Source: an uncultured Oscillospiraceae bacterium (lineage in GTDB: Bacteria > Bacillota > Clostridia > Oscillospirales > Acutalibacteraceae). Taken from it: a DNA stretch of 6,847 bases. Under the pieces are notes generated by a model. The model made no database searches and was not told where the DNA came from. It saw only the letters and a program-made list of their open reading frames with translations. Location: contig USCI01000111.1 of assembly GCA_900553255.1 (NCBI GenBank), positions 1 to 6,847 of the forward strand. The letters run 5' to 3'. Shown here in pieces: positions 5,554-6,847 of this stretch. A program made the translations under genes and the position numbers. Positions within the stretch are counted from its first letter, which is position 1. Every line of letters starts with the position of its first letter.

Positions 5554-6602
5554 AACGCAAAACGGTGGCGGTGCTTTTCGGCGGGTGCTCGCCGGAATAC
5601 CCGATTTCCCTGCAGTCCGCGCATGCGGTGCTGGAAAACCTCGACCCCGCGCGCTATGAGACGCTGGCGGTCGGCATCACCCGGGACGGCCGGTGGTTCC
5701 GGTACGATGGGCCGCTGGAGCGCATCCCGGACGACACCTGGTGGGAGGATGCCGCGCACTGCACGCCGGCAGCGCTGTCGCCCGACCGCGGGGTGCACGG
5801 CCTGCTTATGCGGGACGGCGGGCGGGTGCAGACGGTGTATGTGGATCTCGCCTTCCCGGTAATGCACGGCAAAAACGGCGAGGACGGCACGGTGCAGGGG
5901 CTGATCGAGCTGGCGGGGATCCCGCTGGTGGGCTGCGGCACGCTAGCGAGCGCGCTGTGCATGGATAAGGACCGGGCGCATAAGCTCGCCGCGCTCGCCG
6001 GGATTGCGGCGCCGCGGGCGGCGGTGCTCACCCGCGCGGACGGCCCGCAGGTATGGGAGGAGCTGCCCGAACAGCTGGGGCTGCCGCTGTTCGTCAAGCC
6101 GGTGCGGGCGGGCTCGTCCTTCGGCATCACCCGCGTCACCGAGGCGGGCCAGCTGTCCGCGGCGCTGGAGCGGGCGTTTGTGCACGACAGCGAGGTGATC
6201 GTCGAGGAAGCGGTCGAGGGTTTTGAGGTCGGCTGTGCGATCCTCGAGGACGCCTTCGGCGGGCTGCTGGCCGGACGGGTGGATGAGGTGGAGCTCGCCG
6301 GCGGCTTTTTCGATTATACCGAGAAATACACCCTCGAGACCGCCCGCATCCATATGCCCGCCCGGGTGGATGGGGCGGCCGAGACGCGTATCGTCGCCGC
6401 CGCCAAAACCGTTTACCGGGCGCTGGGCTGCTCCGGCTTTGCGCGGGTGGATCTGTTTTATACGCCGGACGGCCGCATCGTGTTCAACGAGGTCAACACC
6501 ATCCCCGGCTTCACCGCGCACAGCCGCTATCCGTCGATGATGCGCGGCGCGGGGCTGTCGTTTGGTGAGGTGCTCGACCGCCTGCTGGAGGCCGCCGGCT
6601 GA
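5550..6602 (+). CDS. vanG: D-alanine:D-serine ligase, VanG type
   Basis: The 350-residue ATP-grasp ligase joins D-Ala to a second D-residue for an altered peptidoglycan precursor of low vancomycin affinity. It matches VanG throughout: GGCSPEYPISLQSA (11-24; Glu16 for the first D-Ala), PVMHGKNGEDGT, CGTLASALCMDKDRAHKL (129-146), KPVRAGSSFGIT (183-194, ATP loop), VEEAVEGFEVGCA, and the metal site RVDLF (Asp301) plus FNEVNTIPGFT (Glu314, Asn316). The omega-loop GFFDYTEKYTL (252-262) has the EKY and aromatic residues of D-Ser ligases rather than the His of the D-Ala:D-Lac ligases VanA/VanB or the ordinary Ddl pattern. The ATG at 5550 overlaps the vanW stop. GGAGG at 5544 is too close to serve; AAAGGA at 5534-5539 is better placed. 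Substrate choice is inferred from sequence only. Function in resistance also needs D-Ser supply and D,D-peptidase activity, which are not encoded here. Confidence 0.93.
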   Translation: MKRKTVAVLFGGCSPEYPISLQSAHAVLENLDPARYETLAVGITRDGRWFRYDGPLERIPDDTWWEDAAHCTPAALSPDRGVHGLLMRDGGRVQTVYVDLAFPVMHGKNGEDGTVQGLIELAGIPLVGCGTLASALCMDKDRAHKLAALAGIAAPRAAVLTRADGPQVWEELPEQLGLPLFVKPVRAGSSFGITRVTEAGQLSAALERAFVHDSEVIVEEAVEGFEVGCAILEDAFGGLLAGRVDEVELAGGFFDYTEKYTLETARIHMPARVDGAAETRIVAAAKTVYRALGCSGFARVDLFYTPDGRIVFNEVNTIPGFTAHSRYPSMMRGAGLSFGEVLDRLLEAAG

Positions 6603-6847
6603 CCGGCGGACAAACGTGTGCGCGCGTATGCGGCGCAATAACTTACCGCACGAAACACACGGGTGCCGCGCCGCAGTGCCTTTTGGCCAAAGCCCCAAAA
6701 GGCACCAAAAACGCTTTTTCCCATCCATCCGGCGGCCTCGGCGAATGAATCCCCCGCTCCTCACCGGGTGCGACAGGCTGCGCCTTCGGCGCTAAGTTGC
6801 AGGCCCGTTCACGCCCGCAGTCCTGCGCTTTCCGGCCGCCTGCTTTG
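6603..6847. other. Intergenic region after vanG, no gene seen
   Basis: These 245 bases to the window edge show no ribosome site with a convincing gene and no recognisable VanXY, VanT or transposase residues in any frame. Besides the hairpin at 6676-6705, a small GCGCC/GGCGC hairpin lies at 6780-6792. GC-rich text continues to the edge. Confidence 0.6.
6676..6719 (+). terminator. Probable terminator of vanW-vanG, related to the left intergenic repeat
   Basis: GTGCCTTTTGG (6676-6686) pairs perfectly with CCAAAAGGCAC (6695-6705), with an eight-base loop. TTTTT follows at 6715-6719, nine bases after the stem, so the T-run is displaced and AAAAACGCTTTTT may itself fold. Read on the minus strand, the block resembles 2303-2337: AAAA-CG-TTTT followed by a GCCTTTT/AAAAGGC hairpin. 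Confidence 0.5.

Noticed and set aside
5943..6764. 273-residue minus-strand open frame opposite vanG
   Set aside because: Antisense of vanG with Arg/Gly/His-rich translation and no known motif.
6603..6847. Remnant of vanXY or vanT after vanG
   Set aside because: No frame shows metallopeptidase or racemase motifs; the stretch looks non-coding.

Overview
The window is a GC-rich stretch of chromosome from an endospore-forming Firmicute. The low-GC-model genes (spoIIGA, sigE, VanR/S/W/G homologues) in a high-GC codon dress suggest a gut clostridial lineage of the Oscillospiraceae/Ruminococcaceae type; this placement is inference from gene content and base composition only. All genes share the same G/C-ending codon style, so nothing in the coding DNA looks recently imported.

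Left part (1-1434, minus strand): the sporulation operon spoIIGA-sigE. SpoIIGA (345-1367) is the membrane aspartic protease that activates pro-sigma-E, and sigE (1-348) runs off the left edge. Stop and start overlap as ATGA. A TATAAT box without a recognisable -35, next to a Spo0A-box-like heptamer, sits in front of spoIIGA. Diverging from it is a small gene (1586-2230, plus) for a membrane protein with an N-terminal zinc ribbon, one transmembrane helix and a C-terminal DUF3862/SmpA-like domain.

Middle (2231-2746): 516 bases without a gene. Most of it is a dense array of perfect or near-perfect hairpins. It is bounded by two nearly identical 26-27-base palindromes and by imperfect terminal inverted repeats, like a MITE or other small repetitive element. 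The right palindrome ends in T5 and is a good intrinsic terminator. A promoter for the next operon follows.

Right part (2747-6602, plus): a glycopeptide-resistance cluster of the vanG type, in the order vanR-vanS (overlapping, TTG start for vanS), a 184-base regulatory gap, then vanW-vanG (ATGA overlap). The VanR/VanS pair would sense and transduce a cell-wall/glycopeptide signal. The gap before vanW holds three 11-base-period repeats resembling VanR sites, and a terminator-like hairpin with T6. VanG is a D-Ala:D-Ser-type ligase by its GFFDYTEKY omega-loop. VanW is an accessory protein of unknown function.

The expected partners vanXY and vanT (and vanY between vanS and vanW) are not in the window. 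The 245 bases after vanG hold only a terminator-like hairpin and non-coding DNA. A module resembling part of the left hairpin array lies there in inverted orientation, so related repeats bracket the van genes.
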